DNA of 64,000 bases from Hydra vulgaris (GCF_038396675.1 NC_088923.1:935001-999000); one strand, 5' to 3'; shown: positions 10,414 through 21,789, counted from the first letter of the stretch. Made by a program: numbers and translations. The notes: generated by a model from the letters alone, not told the origin.

Positions 10414-11475
10414 TTACATAAAAACGTCAAAGAAGACATAAAAAAGAAGCCATAAATGATTACAAAATAACGAAAAATGACCACCCTCAGCAATAATAAG
10501 AGCTTTTGTTTCCAAATGCTGTAAAAACGCTTCGGCAACTATGACCATTAAGGACAGACCTATAGGTCCCGAATTTGGTATAGATCTTATCTCATTTTTG
10601 TATAAAAAATAACATTGGTTAAAGCAGAGTTCGATCATTTCATGTATATCACTAAGAGTTAGTTTGGTTCTTTTTTTATGATTATCAATATCGTTGTTTA
10701 AAATGTTGAAAATAACAGGAATTGCTCTGTCAATTGGAATGGAGGGATATAACGCCACCACATCAATAGAGGCTTGAATTTCACTAGGATCTATTAACCA
10801 AGATTTTGCCTCGTTTACAAACGAGGAAAAGTTTAATAATCTTGTTTTGTTTTTTTTTAAGGTTAATTGTATAATTTTTACAAAATGCTATGATTATCCA
10901 TACGGTGGGGTACCTATAGTAGAAACGACTGGCCGCATTGGATAGTTCTTTTCTGGCTTGTGAGCTTTTATGAATCCATATCACGCAGTCAGAAGGGTAC
11001 ATTTGAAAATTAGTCTTGTTATCTAACTTTTTTTGTTTTCGTAACCTGCATAATAGTTTCTGGAATTTAGTCATAAGGGTTTGAGTCGGGTCATAGTTGA
11101 TAGTTACTGAGTGTTTAATTTCCTCTTCTAATTTATAAAATGCATCCTTTTCTTTTTTAAGTACAAATCCTGTTCTTCCATCAAATGGATAAACTGCTAA
11201 ACCATTCATTTTTTTCCTCAAATTATTTAAAGATAATCTTTGTTCTTTTGATAAATTATCGGGTAATCTATGTTTTTTATTTTTAGTTAGAATTTTACTC
11301 ACGTTTTGTTGAATCTTTTCTGCATCAGATTTTTTACTATTTTTTTTTAAATGTAAAGCAAAAGATTCGATCGGTGTTAAAATTTCCATATAAGACAACT
11401 TTTTAAACGACGGTGCAAAATTTGGTCCAAGATTCAGGAGATTTATTGTGGAGGTGTCTGAGTTTGCGATAAAAA
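10414..11475 (-). pseudogene. Penelope-like reverse transcriptase fragment
   Basis: Reading leftward: a start region containing SDTST and LNLGPNFAPSFKKLSY, then MEILTPIESFALHLKKN, LSKEQRLSLNNLRKKMNGLA, FDGRTGFVLKKEKDAFYK and DCVIWIHKSSQARKELSNAA. The RT palm motif A region VVALYPSIPIDRAIPVI follows, then TLSDIHEMIELCFNQCYF and NSGPIGLSLMVIVAEAFLQH. These are hallmarks of PLE RT. Several frameshifts and stops separate the blocks. The RT is cut before its catalytic YxDD region and joined directly to 3' untranslated sequence, so the C-terminal RT and endonuclease are deleted in this copy. Confidence 0.85.
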
Positions 11476-11478
11476 ACG

Positions 11479-11904
11479 TTTATGTTAAAAAACATCTTAT
11501 GCAACTGCAAGTCTAAGTTAATTCCAAATAGCAATCCTGGTGTCGATAAACTCACATGCTCTTGTGGCAGTATATACATTGGTGAAACAAAAAAGAAAAT
11601 TTTAGCGAGATGCATTGAACATCAAAAAAACTATTTAAAAGGTAAATGGTATGCATCTGGTGCAACCAAACATGGTAGAGAATGTAATGGTATGTTTGAT
11701 TGGTCAAATCCGAAAACTCTAGCAACAAAATCAGAGTACGATGAACGTAATGATAGAGAATCACTTGAAATTAATTACGCCTCAACATACCAAGAAATTA
11801 AACATGCTCCAATACTTCTCAACCGTGACAATGGCATTAAAATTTCTACAAACAGTTGGAGACCTCTGATTAAAAAAGTTATCTTAAAAAAAGGAATCAA
11901 ATAA
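11479..11904 (+). pseudogene. Penelope-like GIY-YIG endonuclease fragment
   Basis: Reads LCNCKSKLIPNSNPGVDKL then TCSCGSIYIGETKKKILARC, with the GIY-YIG signature degraded to GVD...YIG but the downstream Arg and IEHQ retained. SGATKHGRECNGMFDWSNPK, RESLEINYAST and a C-terminal NSWRPLIKKV follow. GIY-YIG nicks target DNA for PLE retrotransposition. It is the C-terminal domain of PLE polyproteins and here stands alone, on the opposite strand from the RT fragment. The frame is open to TAA at 11902-11904. Confidence 0.85.
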
Positions 11905-12018
11905 TATTTGCTAATTTTATATTTACGTTATTATGTAATCATTTATGGCTTCTTTTTAATGTCTTCTTTGACTTTTTTATGTAATATTTGTAACGTTTAT
12001 TTGTATTATATTTTACGC

Positions 12019-12050
12019 CTGATGACGATCTGTGCAAAAGCAGATTGAAA
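12019..12050 (+). ncRNA. Hammerhead-like motif in the PLE terminal repeat
   Basis: CTGATGA at 12019-12025 is followed by C, stem GATCTG/CAGATT with loop TGCAAAAG, then GAAA at 12047-12050. It is the mirror partner of 10347-10378, and the two stems differ by one compatible change (G-C versus G-T). Confidence 0.45.
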
Positions 12051-12108
12051 TATTACGAAAAATAAATTTAGTGTGTAGGCAGCTGTTATTTTATGCTTTT
12101 TATTCGAA

Positions 12109-12111
<3 letters not shown>

Positions 12112-12168
<57 letters not shown>

Positions 12169-12344
12169 CGTACAACAAGATATGACATTGAAACAATATA
12201 TATATGTATATATATTTATTTATATATATGTATATAATATATAATATATATATATATATATGTATATGTATATAATGTATATATATATATATATGTATAT
12301 AATATATATATGTATATATATATATATATTTTTGAAACAATATA

Positions 12345-12419
<75 letters not shown>

Positions 12420-12420
12420 G
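12112..12420. repeat. (TA)n tracts flanking the PLE 3' end
   Basis: (TA)n at 12112-12165 lies inside the terminal repeat. After 'gaaacaatatatatatgtat' a longer TA/TATG array runs from 12198 to 12415, and the 'gaaacaatatatatatgtat' motif occurs again near 12334. Confidence 0.9.
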
Positions 12421-12543
12421 CTTATAGATATATATATTATATAGCTTATAGATATATTATGTAGCCACAAAGCTGAGGTGCAGGCTTTCACAATCAATCT
12501 TGAAGGTAAAAAATTACATAAATATGATTCTCGATCTGGCCGG

Positions 12544-12590
12544 AATTTTTTTTAACAATTCAAATTTTTTTTGAATTGTTAAAAAAAATT
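12544..12590. repeat. Perfect 21-bp foldback, 5-nt loop
   Basis: Arms 12544-12564 and 12570-12590 are exact reverse complements made mainly of A/T runs, followed by 'ctggccagaattt' echoing 'ctggccggaattt' at 12536. It resembles the end of a small inverted-repeat element. Confidence 0.7.
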
Positions 12591-12779
12591 TCAAAAAAAA
12601 ATTCAAGCGGCAAATCCTGTTCTGGCCAGAATTTAAAATTTCCAATCCGGTACACCCCTAGTTATAACTTATGCTTTAAAATATCATAGCTTAAGTTGGA
12701 GCCAGAGATGTAAAATCTATCAGAACGGATTGTATCTTTCAAAGCCAGTTAAGGTTCTGTAACTTTCTTAGTCTAGACA

Positions 12780-13450
12780 CTTTGTAAAAAGACCTACTTG
12801 CTCTTTGTGACACTAATTTAAATTTGATTTTGTTGAACTTTGAATCTTTTAGTGATCTTTGAGTCTTTGAGGGGGTTTTGTTAATGATCTATTGTTATGA
12901 TTCGTTTTGTTTACAAAGACTAATAGTTATATGGTTGGCCTATACTTTTATATCTAATCCCCTATTTTTTGTGACTAAATTTCTTTTAAATGTAAGTCCT
13001 ATCACTATTTGAATCTATTAACTTCTTCTTTTGTTCTTTAAGAATCTTCTTCCAAAAACTGCACTTTTTGATGTCTAAACAAAGTGATTTAGCCTTTTTT
13101 TGATCACTGACCTTGATTTTTATCATTGACCTTGCTAACTTAAAAGATCAAAGTTTTTGTCTTTCTCAATCTCATACTAAGATAATATAACTTTTTGACT
13201 TCTTTTCCATTAATTTGATTTACCCCCATCACTTGATTTGTGCCTTGCCTCTGACCGTAGCTTTATTTCTCCTTGTTCTCCTTTTGGTGGCTTAGACCAT
13301 GTTATAATCTCTCTAAAACTTTTATCTTATACTTCAAGTTTTTATTCATCATCGCACTTCTTGATACCACCTTAAGACTGGATTTCATTTTGCGACTGTT
13401 CAGAGTGAATTTGTTTAAAATACATTTACTGATGATATACTTTTTTCTTT
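12780..13450 (+). pseudogene. Old non-LTR retrotransposon endonuclease relic
   Basis: Between many stops the plus strand reads PPSLDLCLASDRSFISPCSP then FGGLDHVIISLKLLSY (about 13197-13330). This corresponds to the C-terminal endonuclease signature (LDLxLxSD...SPxSPLGxSDHxxISL) of Jockey/CR1-type LINE ORF2. The Ser of SDH has become Leu. Upstream weak similarity extends to about 12780. It may belong to the same LINE as the RT relics at 18990-21780. Confidence 0.6.
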
Positions 13451-14670
13451 AATTTGGTAAATAATGAAATCATAAAAATAGTCCATTAGAGTCACTTCTC
13501 TCTCAAATTCTGATTTCTGATTTGTTTAGTTTTTTTTGGTTGGTAAGTCATTATATTGTTATTATTTGGTTGGTAAGTCATTATATTCAAAACAAATCAT
13601 AATTTTATTCTTGTTGATTATTCCACTGTATGTTGATATTGCGAACATATTTATTTTCCTCAAACTTCTTTGTTATATTTAAAAATTTTTGATAAAATGT
13701 AAATTAGTAAATATATTGTGATAAAAGAAAGCTATTATTGCTTATGTAGATTTTTTTATAGATTCTAACAAATAGTTACAACTCTCACCCTAAAATTAGC
13801 ATCAATAAGTTTTACTTTTTAATATTCTTTTATTCTCTTCCACTACATTTGTTGTTCATTGGCCATTATCATCACAATTTTTTTGTCATTTTAAAACTCT
13901 GTCATTAGGTAAGTCATATACAAATAACTTCACAATTAATAGTTTCAAATTCTAAATCTGAGTCTCATTGAAATCAATTGTTAAAAATTTGAAAATTATT
14001 AAATGGAGACTGCATTTTTGAAATAAGATAGGAGCATGGTATATGCAATTAAATTCAAAGCCAAATTTTTGACAAACTTTCTGCATTTTAAAAGCAAATA
14101 TAAACTTCATCAAAACATAGTTTATCTCATTGTTATTGGAATGTTAAACATTTAACATAATCTAATTTCCTTTTTTAAATATATTCTTTCTCCCTACCCT
14201 CCTTCCCTAGTTAGTCACTTAGTTGAGGAAGCGTTTGTTGTTTGTATGCAATCCCTATAACTCTGAAACCTTGATAGTTGTGCTGAGAAAAAAGTTGCAG
14301 GCTTCCTTGTTATGAAATTTTGTTGCATAAAGGAAAAAGGAATCGCTTTACTCAATATACATATTTATATCATTAGAAGTTAAATTAAAGTACAGCATTG
14401 TAGGTAATTTGTTTTAATATCACATTAAAAATAAATAATAATAAAACATATAAAGTCTAAATACCTTTAAATTAAATAATATTGTTATTAAAAAAATTAT
14501 CATTGTAGTTTAAATATATATGGTTTGAAGAAAAAAAATTCGTTAATTTCAAAAACTTACAATTCCTACTTATTTTTAAAAGATTCATAACACAACGTTA
14601 TGGATGTTTGGTTTCTCACAATTTAGTTGTTAAATTAAATTTGATAAAAAAAATTTAAATTTATATATTT
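13450..14670. other. No feature recognised
   Basis: AT-rich non-coding sequence. A short duplication 'tggttggtaagtcattatat' occurs at 13538-13557 and 13568-13587. Confidence 0.4.
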
Positions 14671-14701
14671 TTAACCCATTAGTGCCGGAGAAAATAAATT
14701 A

Positions 14702-14738
14702 AAAATAAGTTATAAAAATATTTTTTATAACTTATTTT
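14702..14738. repeat. Perfect 16-bp foldback overlapping the piggyBac stop codon
   Basis: Arms 14702-14717 and 14723-14738 are exact reverse complements with a 5-nt loop. The right arm encodes the last codons (ENKL) and the stop of the transposase. Confidence 0.85.
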
Positions 14739-17700
14739 CAGGTCTGTGGTAGTTTACAAAGCAACCAGGGTGTAGAGCAACATCACAACTTTCACATCTA
14801 AAATTGCTTCTGTCATGACAATATTGGCAAACTCCTTTTACCTCTGTTTTTGCAACAAAGTGAGCTCTGGTGTGGTCGTACCTAAAATAATAATTTGATT
14901 TTACCTTTAAAATAAAAGAGTATTATGATAAGTAAGTTTTGTATAAAAAAATTGTTAAAAAAAAATCATAAAAGTTGAAAACCTGATTGCTTGCTTGCTG
15001 TTGGTAGATAGCCTGGATACCTCTCTATGGGGAACTAACAAGCTGTATTTATGGTCAGAGTGATTCATTAACATAAGTTCAACTGACTGTCAAATAAATT
15101 CCAACAATGTAACCTCATATACCTTCTTCTATTCTTTTCTCTTTTTCAACTTACCCTTGTTTCTAATAATCCTTTGCCTACTCTTTGCGAATTTGGATAA
15201 GCCAGCTGCATTAAGATTATCTTTAAATTCAACATCTTCGTGATGATTCTTTTCCTGATCTATTAAATATCGGTTTCTCCAAGTTGTTTCTAATAATCCT
15301 TTGCCTACTCTTTTCGAATTTGGATAAGCCAGCTGCATTAAGATTATCTTCAAATTCAACATCTTCGTGATGATTCTTTTCCTGATCCATTAAATATCGG
15401 TTTCTCCAAGTGTAGCGATACAATCGCCAAGCCTGAATCATCCTCACGTTTAAGAACCATGTCCAGAGTGACCAATACCACTTTTTCAGACGGGTTGAGA
15501 TGCTGCAGTTCTTTGTATTCTTGTTAAACAAGTCAACTCCACCCATTGTCTTGTTGTAGTCAATCACCATACGGGGACAAGAAAGCTTGATGTATGCCTT
15601 GTCCTTGCCACTGTACCTCTCGCAAATACCTGGTAAATAAAAGCAATATTGGAGCCTTTATAAATTTGAGATTTAGAATTATAAATAACTTGTATTATTT
15701 TAAACAAATTTTTATTTTTTTAAACTCTAAAACTTTAAAATGAAACCAAATACCTGCAGGGTTAGGACCAGTATAATTACTCGCAAGAACTACAGCTTTG
15801 CTATCCATCCAGATGGTTACACAGTTGTTATTATCATAACCGATTTCATAGTACCTCTGGTCATTTCCTTTTTAGCCTGCTTCTTAGTAGGCATCGGTAC
15901 ACCTACAAGCCTGTTCTGCCGACAGTACCTGAGGTAAAATGTATTTTTAAGATTAGGCTAAACAAAAAAATTTCAAAGCATACCAAATAAACTATCAAAT
16001 AACTAACCTACAACTCCCCAGCCATGTTTTCCCATATGATCAGGAAGATCAAAATATGTAAAAAGATTATCACAGGCTACTTTGATCCCTTTCTTCAAAC
16101 CATACTGTTCAGAAAGACTCAAAACAACATCTGGGCCCTGACCTAGCCCATTGTTTTTATTTTTTGTTTTCAACCCAGCATAAGGCTGACAGGCCAAAAG
16201 TTTTCCCTCAGCAGTTGCTAGACACCAAACCTTCCAGCCATACCTATAAATAAGCTATATTATATATGTATTGCTTTACTTAAATCGAGATTTATTTATT
16301 GTCTTAAAAAAAGCAAATAAATATAACGAAACAAAGATTTTACCTTTCAGGCTTTTCTCGAATGACTTATTTCAATGGATGAGGTCCAAAATATCTGACC
16401 ATCGTCTCATCGACACTAAAAAACTCAGATTGATGCACTAACCTTTTTGCAGAGCTATTAATTTGATCAAAAATTGGGCGAACTTTCCAAAATGCATCAG
16501 TGAGATCTACATCATGCTCATCAACAAAGTAGGTAAACTGGAGCACATCTTTAAAAATGTCCCTGGAAATAGCTCTTTTGATGAACATATTTTGAGCGTC
16601 TTCTTTTTCTTCCCAATACAACCTTCTATTAGCAGGTGTTATATAACCTGTTACATACATTACTGCAATAGAGGTTAATAAATTATCCTTTTTCATAAGG
16701 AACGCCTCCTCTGGGTATCCTTTCCTGCAACCATACTTTGAGGACATATTGGAAACATTTTGTATGAACTTATCATCTAGAAACAAACGTAAAAAGTTGT
16801 AAGGTAGAATACAGTCATCGTCAACAAGTGATTTCATAGTAATTTCTTGGAACTCTGGTACTTTAGCTCCAAAACAAGGACCACAAGTGTTACGCCAAGT
16901 ACGGTCTTTGTTTTTTTTCCTAAAAATTTGTTTTAACTTTAAGTAAAATACATTTTTGATTAAATAATATTCACCATTACAAACTAAAACAAATTTACAT
17001 TAATGGTTAGTTATCTTACCTTAGAAGTGTACCAACAGCTTCACTATGTTCAACAGAATAACGATTTTTCTTTTTATTACTATGTCATGACATGACCTCG
17101 TATTTGAAAATATCACTTTTATTGTTAGTATTGCCAGTGTCACTGTCTACACTGTTAATTACATCACCATCAGTGTTTATCTATATAAAACAAATCAGTC
17201 AGAATTTATTTTTAATCTCATTTTTCAATCATAAAACTAAAATGTAAAAAGTATATATGTTTTTTATTGCATCCATACCATTTAAATATCAGGCAATTTG
17301 TCATCTTTGTCATTTATGACAATCTCTGCTTGTTGGTTGAGAATACCAGCTCCAAGATGAATAATGTCTTTACCATGTTCTCCATCCTCTTCCTCGTCAT
17401 TGTCTTTGTCAGTAAGGGTTTTATCAACAGATAGAATCATGATAATTTCAATAACATTATTTGCATCCTGATTTTCTAACAAGGCTGCTATCTCATTTAG
17501 AGTCAGACCAACATGTCTATAAAAAAATAAAATTCTTAATTTTTACTTATTTTTTAACTTTATATTCTCTAGAAAATTAATAAAATTGTTGTTATTTATT
17601 AAAAACATAAATTTGAAACTTTTTGTGCAAATTGTTTATTTATTAAGATGAAATCCAGATACTTTCGACGCGTCCTTAAAAGAACGTTAATGTTTATGCA

Positions 17701-17849
17701 GTTATATTCAGTAGAAAATCAAAAAATATAAATCAAATTATTATTTACGAATATAGTTTTCAGTTTTATTTCTATAAAACAATATTAAAAACAACAACAA
17801 GTTACCTTTTAGAATGGGTTTCTTTGATGAGCTTCTTGCCACTCCACAT
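14726..17849 (-). pseudogene. Eight-exon piggyBac-like transposase gene, degraded
   Basis: Exons inferred from consensus GT/AG sites and matching phases: 17849-17806 (ATG, MWSGKKLIKETHSK), 17516-17279, 17180-17020, 16919-16344, 16243-16008, 15928-15754, 15629-about 15147, and 14881-14726. Domains in order: acidic N-terminus (LTLNEIAALLENQDANN); DDE core with Asp in FFSVDETMVRYFG, Asp in IKVACDNLFTYFDL and Asp in YNKTMGGVDLFNK; C-terminal cysteine-rich domain with GVCQYCH, FRCESCDVALHPGCF. All three catalytic Asp remain. Lesions: TAA and TGA in the acidic region, TAA replacing Gln after PHPLK, two 1-nt deletions in exon 6, and a 127-bp tandem duplication in exon 7. Seven introns are many for a transposon gene and recall domesticated PGBD genes. 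The last junction's phase does not fit cleanly, probably because of the duplication. Confidence 0.85.
15159..15412. repeat. 127-bp tandem duplication inside the piggyBac exon 7
   Basis: Units 15159-15285 and 15286-15412 are nearly identical (a handful of substitutions). The period is not a multiple of three, so it shifts the frame after RQRIIRN. Confidence 0.95.
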
Positions 17850-17976
17850 GTTTTTTTTGCGTTAACTTTGAGCAGTTGCTTCTGAAAAACTATCAAAGGT
17901 AATCGGTTGCCGTTAAGTGAGAAGCAAGATGCATGTGTGTCAAACCATTATGCAAAGTTATGTATTTATCCTTTGA

Positions 17977-18065
17977 AAAATATTTGAAATACCCTAGTTT
18001 AATGTGGACATACATTAAACTATGGTATTTCAAATATTTTACGTCCCTTTAAGGACGTCCTTAAA
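17977..18065. repeat. 29-bp foldback plus 18-bp palindrome
   Basis: Arms 17977-18005 and 18012-18040 match at 28 of 29 positions around a 6-nt loop. 18048-18065 reads tttaaggacgtccttaaa, a perfect palindrome. Both lie upstream of the piggyBac start codon, possibly near its right end. Confidence 0.85.
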
Positions 18066-18697
18066 CGACTTACGGGCTAATATTTAATAAAAAATTTAAT
18101 TTAGATATAATAAAATAAATTTAAAAATTTTTTAAAATCAGAAATTAAAAAAAAATATGTTTAGCTATCATTTTTTATATCAACAAAAAAAATAATTTCA
18201 CAACTTCGGTGAACATGTTTTTTACTAAAGTTAATTACTGCTCAATGTTTTCAGCATCAACAATTTCAAAATACTATTTAAATATTGCAATCAATAAAAG
18301 TTTTGACGTAACTTAAATGGCTTAATGCATTGGTTAACAAATTTACCATAAAACATATTTAACATACATAAAAAATGTGAGCAGCTTCTTAACAAGGCCT
18401 AAAGTTGAGCATAGCACATTTAGGAACATAGTGAATTAAAGTTATGTTCCTATCAAAGTTAATATTTCGCTTCCACACCGCTGTCGCACTTTCAAAGCTT
18501 TTCACTTCCACACCGGCTGCCACAGAACTATTTTTATTCGCGTATACAATTTTTTATTTTATTGAGGATTTTTTTCATGAAGAATTTTAAATTATTATAT
18601 TTCATTTATCAAGATTATCCTAATTTTTATCAAGAATTTTTTTATAGAATTCTGACTTTTTAGTCATAATAAATATTCCTACAAAAATGTTTTTTAG

Positions 18698-18770
18698 GCG
18701 CTTCGTCGTTTTGAGAATGAAAAAGCACAATTAGAATCTGAAGTTAAGCAACTCAAAAATGTTCTTAAAA
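18698..18770 (+). CDS. Candidate internal exon of a coiled-coil protein
   Basis: 'atgttttttag' precedes 18698 and GTAAAG follows 18770. The 73-nt segment reads ALRRFENEKAQLESEVKQLK then NVLK, an ideal heptad coiled coil with no stops. It stands out from the A/T-rich flanks and resembles no transposon protein seen here, so it may be an exon of a resident cellular gene whose introns hold the mobile elements. Its partner exons were not securely found. Confidence 0.5.
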
Positions 18771-18989
18771 GTAAAGAAATATGAATTTTTATTTAAATGT
18801 CAAGAATCAAATTTTGAGACATTTTTTTATTATATCCTCAGATTTTCTTTGAGAAAGTTATTTTTAAATAATACTTTGAATATAGTTTGAATAATTTCAA
18901 TTATTCAATTAAAAGTTTTTGGTTTTGATTCAACTCAAATTAAGATATTCTTAAAAGTAAATGGTAATTCATTTCAAGAATTTGTAATT

Positions 18990-19420
18990 GTATTAAGAGT
19001 AAGTATCTCTAGAGAACATTTTGACAACTAATACCCGATCGTTCTTCACTCTATTATAAGAAAGGTCTTTGAGTTGCATCTTGATTTTAGCGACTTACTC
19101 TCTATCAATCAATATTGTTTTCAATCCTCTCCCTCAAAGACTGACTTGCTAACTGCAGTGATTAAGAGAAAACAATGCGCATAAAGTAGACATAGATCTA
19201 AAGCATTTGAAAAAGTTTGGTTTTTCCATTAGTTTGTTTCTTATGATGTCATCATTAAAGGCCAATATTTCTCTTTATTTCCAGTAGTTTCTGGGGTCCT
19301 TTAAGGTACTAACTTTCTGGCTTTGTGTTGTTCCTTGTACTCAGTAATGATCTTTCTGACAATCTTACATCTAAAGTGACTCTATTTGTTATAAAGATCC
19401 CAAATTGCGGAAACAAATTG
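18990..19420 (+). pseudogene. LINE reverse transcriptase relic (heavily decayed)
   Basis: Fragments such as FVLFLVLSNDLSDNLTSKVT followed by LFV resemble the RT block GPVLFLIFINDLPDNLTSKVTLFADD of Jockey/CR1-type LINEs. Multiple stops and frameshifts occur. It probably continues in the relic at 20700-21780. Confidence 0.45.
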
Positions 19421-19429
19421 TGTTCATAT

Positions 19430-20690
19430 TAAAATAAATGATAAAAAAAAATGTTCAAGCTGAATATTTTTGATATTTGCTTTGTTTTTTAAAATAGGTG
19501 TTTATCATCGATTGTATGACTTTATTAAGAATTTTACTAGAAGTAAAATAAAAGAATGTTTTTTTATAAGCACGAAAACCAAACAAAATTAAGATTTTTA
19601 TGATACACTCTTATATGTAATAAATATAACTCTCTGTCTCCACGTTAGCCAGTTGCTTTGAGTCATTAAAATATACGCCGCAATCTACAGACTTTATAAT
19701 TTATTCAAGCATGTTTAATTCCCAAAGAGTTATAATATATGACGTCATTGTAGGATGTTTTTTTTAATTTAAGTTTTTTTAAATTAATATCATTTAAATT
19801 TGCTTTCTTTTTAAAAATAAAAGTTTATCATTGATTGTATGACTTAACTAAAATATTTATTGGAAGCTAAACAAAAGGTTTTTTTATAAGCGCGAGAACT
19901 AAACTTTTTTTTTGGAATAGATTTTTTCAATACACTTTTATATGTAATATTCAAAAAAATGATCACTTTATTATATATACTGAATCTTTGTACTTTTTGT
20001 GAAAACAATGTGAACTCTTTTTTTTAGTTTATCGCTTTGACCTTTTTCTGCTCCAAATGAAATGACATTTAGCAAACTCATAAATTTTAAGTAAAGAGTT
20101 TTGTTAAACGACATGATTTATGAGAGATATTTGTTAAAGATATTTGTCAATTCTTTAATTTTTAGTTAGAAAATATTTATAAACTTAACAATTTAACAGA
20201 CAGCTTTTTATTAATTAAAGTAATAATTAATGTTTCATGGCAATAAATCAAAGCAGATGATGATTAAACTTGTCAATATATTGCAGCACGTGTAAAATAA
20301 TAAAAATCAAAAAATTAGCAATATTGACAATAAAAAATTTTTTTCCATAAATGATTTCAATTTTAAAATTGACTCTATATGCTAGACTTTTTTGCAATCT
20401 TGACCCATAATTGTTTAATTTTAAAAATGAAGTAAAATAAGCAATTCATGTTTTATAGAATAAATTTCATTAAATATACTCTTGCATGAATATAAACTTT
20501 TCCGTCAAATAAGTTTTTAATAAGCATCAAAGCAAAACTCAATGTATAAAAAGAATGTTTATCTTCAAAAGAATTTTGTTATTACTGAGCTAAATACAAG
20601 TTTTTTAAATTGTTGACGCTGTTTTATTTTAAAACTAGATTTAAAGAAGTTTATTTTTAATCAATGATTACTTAGGGTTCATTTAATGAC
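19430..20690. other. No gene recognised; short internal duplication
   Basis: Two diverged direct copies occur: 'tttatcatcgattgtatgactt' (19501) with a following 'taagcacgaaaaccaaac', and 'tttatcattgattgtatgactt' (19826) with 'taagcgcgagaactaaac'. They suggest a roughly 325-bp tandem repeat (about 19495-20000). Confidence 0.5.
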
Positions 20691-20699
20691 GCTATGTTT

Positions 20700-21780
20700 T
20701 AACAATATGTCTCCTCTTCATGATTGTTGAAAACAGGCTTGAATCTGATCTCTCTTTTGTAATAAATTGGGGTTTGCAGTAGCTTGTAATTTTTATCTTT
20801 AACAAAACTCAGCTAATTACTGCAAACAACTATTGCAATACTGTCAACATTCCTATATTAATAAATAGCAACTCTCTCACTGAGTTCTTTCTTTAAATAT
20901 TTTTGGATTATTTTACACTACTGACCTCTTATATTGAGCATATACGCAATTCATTGCAAAATAAGCATCCGCTAATGTTGTTTTTCTTTATTATGTTTTT
21001 TTTTTAGGGTGTGTGTGTGTGTGTGTTTGTTTTTGTTTATTTACTTCCCCAAGGCTGTGAAGGCCACTAAAGTTTGGAGGCTACTTAAATTGTGGTTCCT
21101 CTCTCAACTCTAAACTCCAAAACACGAACCTTTGCAAACAAGACCGCTGCGTGGTAAAACAAGTTGATGGTTGTACTACCAGAGGTGTGGTTGGAATCAA
21201 ACTTGGAACTTCTCACTTATGAAACGAGTGCTTTACCATTACATCACTACTGCTTGCCATCATCTTAATCATGATTCCATACTCTACCTTTATAAGTCTC
21301 TTATTTGTCTCTGTATAGAGTACTGTTGTCATATTCAGGCTGGTTTTCCTAATAACGCTCTTTATCTTCTAGACTAGGTTCAAAAACCTATTGTAATTTT
21401 AGTTGGACTTTTATATGCCATGCTTGAGCCTCTACAAATACTGTCATGATCACTGCTCAAAGGAGCTATTATTCTCTTTTTGCATTAACTAAAACTCATT
21501 ATTGGTTGACTCGTCATTCAGCAAAGTTGCAACCATTTTACTGCATTTGTCCTTGCATGCTCTAAAAAAATTTATTTATCGTGTTTTTTTTCCCGCACTT
21601 CAATACTTAATAACTCTCCCATCCTTATGTTTTTCTGACTTATGCAGCCTACAACTTTTCAAGTTTTTCATTTATTTATTATTTTTCAAGTCAATTGTTT
21701 TATTGCTCTTAAACTTTATTCTTTGGCAACAAGCAACAAGCAACTGTTGGAATTACTAACTTTTTAAATTAGTAACTTCT
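20700..21780 (+). pseudogene. LINE reverse transcriptase C-terminal relic, interrupted by a SINE
   Basis: Reads RLESDLSFVINWGLQ near 20735, then after the SINE SILYLYKSLICLCIEYCCHI (21275-21340) and QAGFPNNALYLLD. A tail with FIYRVFFPALQYLITLPSLC follows. These match the order LESDLSxVxxWG ... LYKSLIRPCMEYCSHIWGGAP ... NSFFPRTARLWNSLP of Jockey-type RT C-termini. Stops and shifts show it is long dead. The SINE at 21009-21254 is inserted within it. Confidence 0.65.
21009..21254 (-). mobile_element. tRNA-derived SINE, copy 2
   Basis: The reverse complement starts gcagtagtgatgtaatgg, has the anticodon-arm-like cactcgtttcataagtgag, a B-box-like 'agtttgattcc', and the same body as copy 1 ('ttgagagaggaaccac', 'tagcctcc', 'agtggcc'). 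It ends in a (CA)n-type tail, seen as gtgtgtgtgt on the plus strand. It is more diverged than copy 1. Confidence 0.85.
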
Positions 21781-21789
21781 TTACAATTC

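Larger units (their letters stand above)
10218..12198. mobile_element. Penelope-like element locus A: two 3' halves head-to-head
   Basis: The outer ends, 10218-10480 and about 11925-12198, are long inverted repeats. Both carry 'cacgtacaacaagatatgac', a (TA)n tract, a hammerhead-like motif and the same 3' untranslated sequence. The left half is a minus-strand PLE fragment (RT). The right half is a plus-strand fragment (GIY-YIG endonuclease). They meet near 11475. Inverted, 5'-truncated partner copies are a known behaviour of PLEs. The locus abuts a truncated DD41D element. Confidence 0.85.
14671..18090 (-). mobile_element. piggyBac-type element (left terminus identified)
   Basis: TTAA at 14671-14674 is followed by CCCATTAGTGCCGGAG, a typical piggyBac terminus next to its TTAA target. 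The transposase gene on the minus strand ends only about 50 bp inside it. The right terminus is uncertain. 'cttacgggctaatatttaa' near 18068-18086 is a weak candidate, with an 18-bp palindrome (18048-18065) and a large hairpin (17977-18040) just inside. Confidence 0.6.

Noticed and set aside
10218..12198. Twin-priming (simple 5' inversion) of a single PLE
   Set aside because: Both halves carry their own 3' UTR and terminal motif, which a single twin-primed copy would not have; two joined copies fit better.
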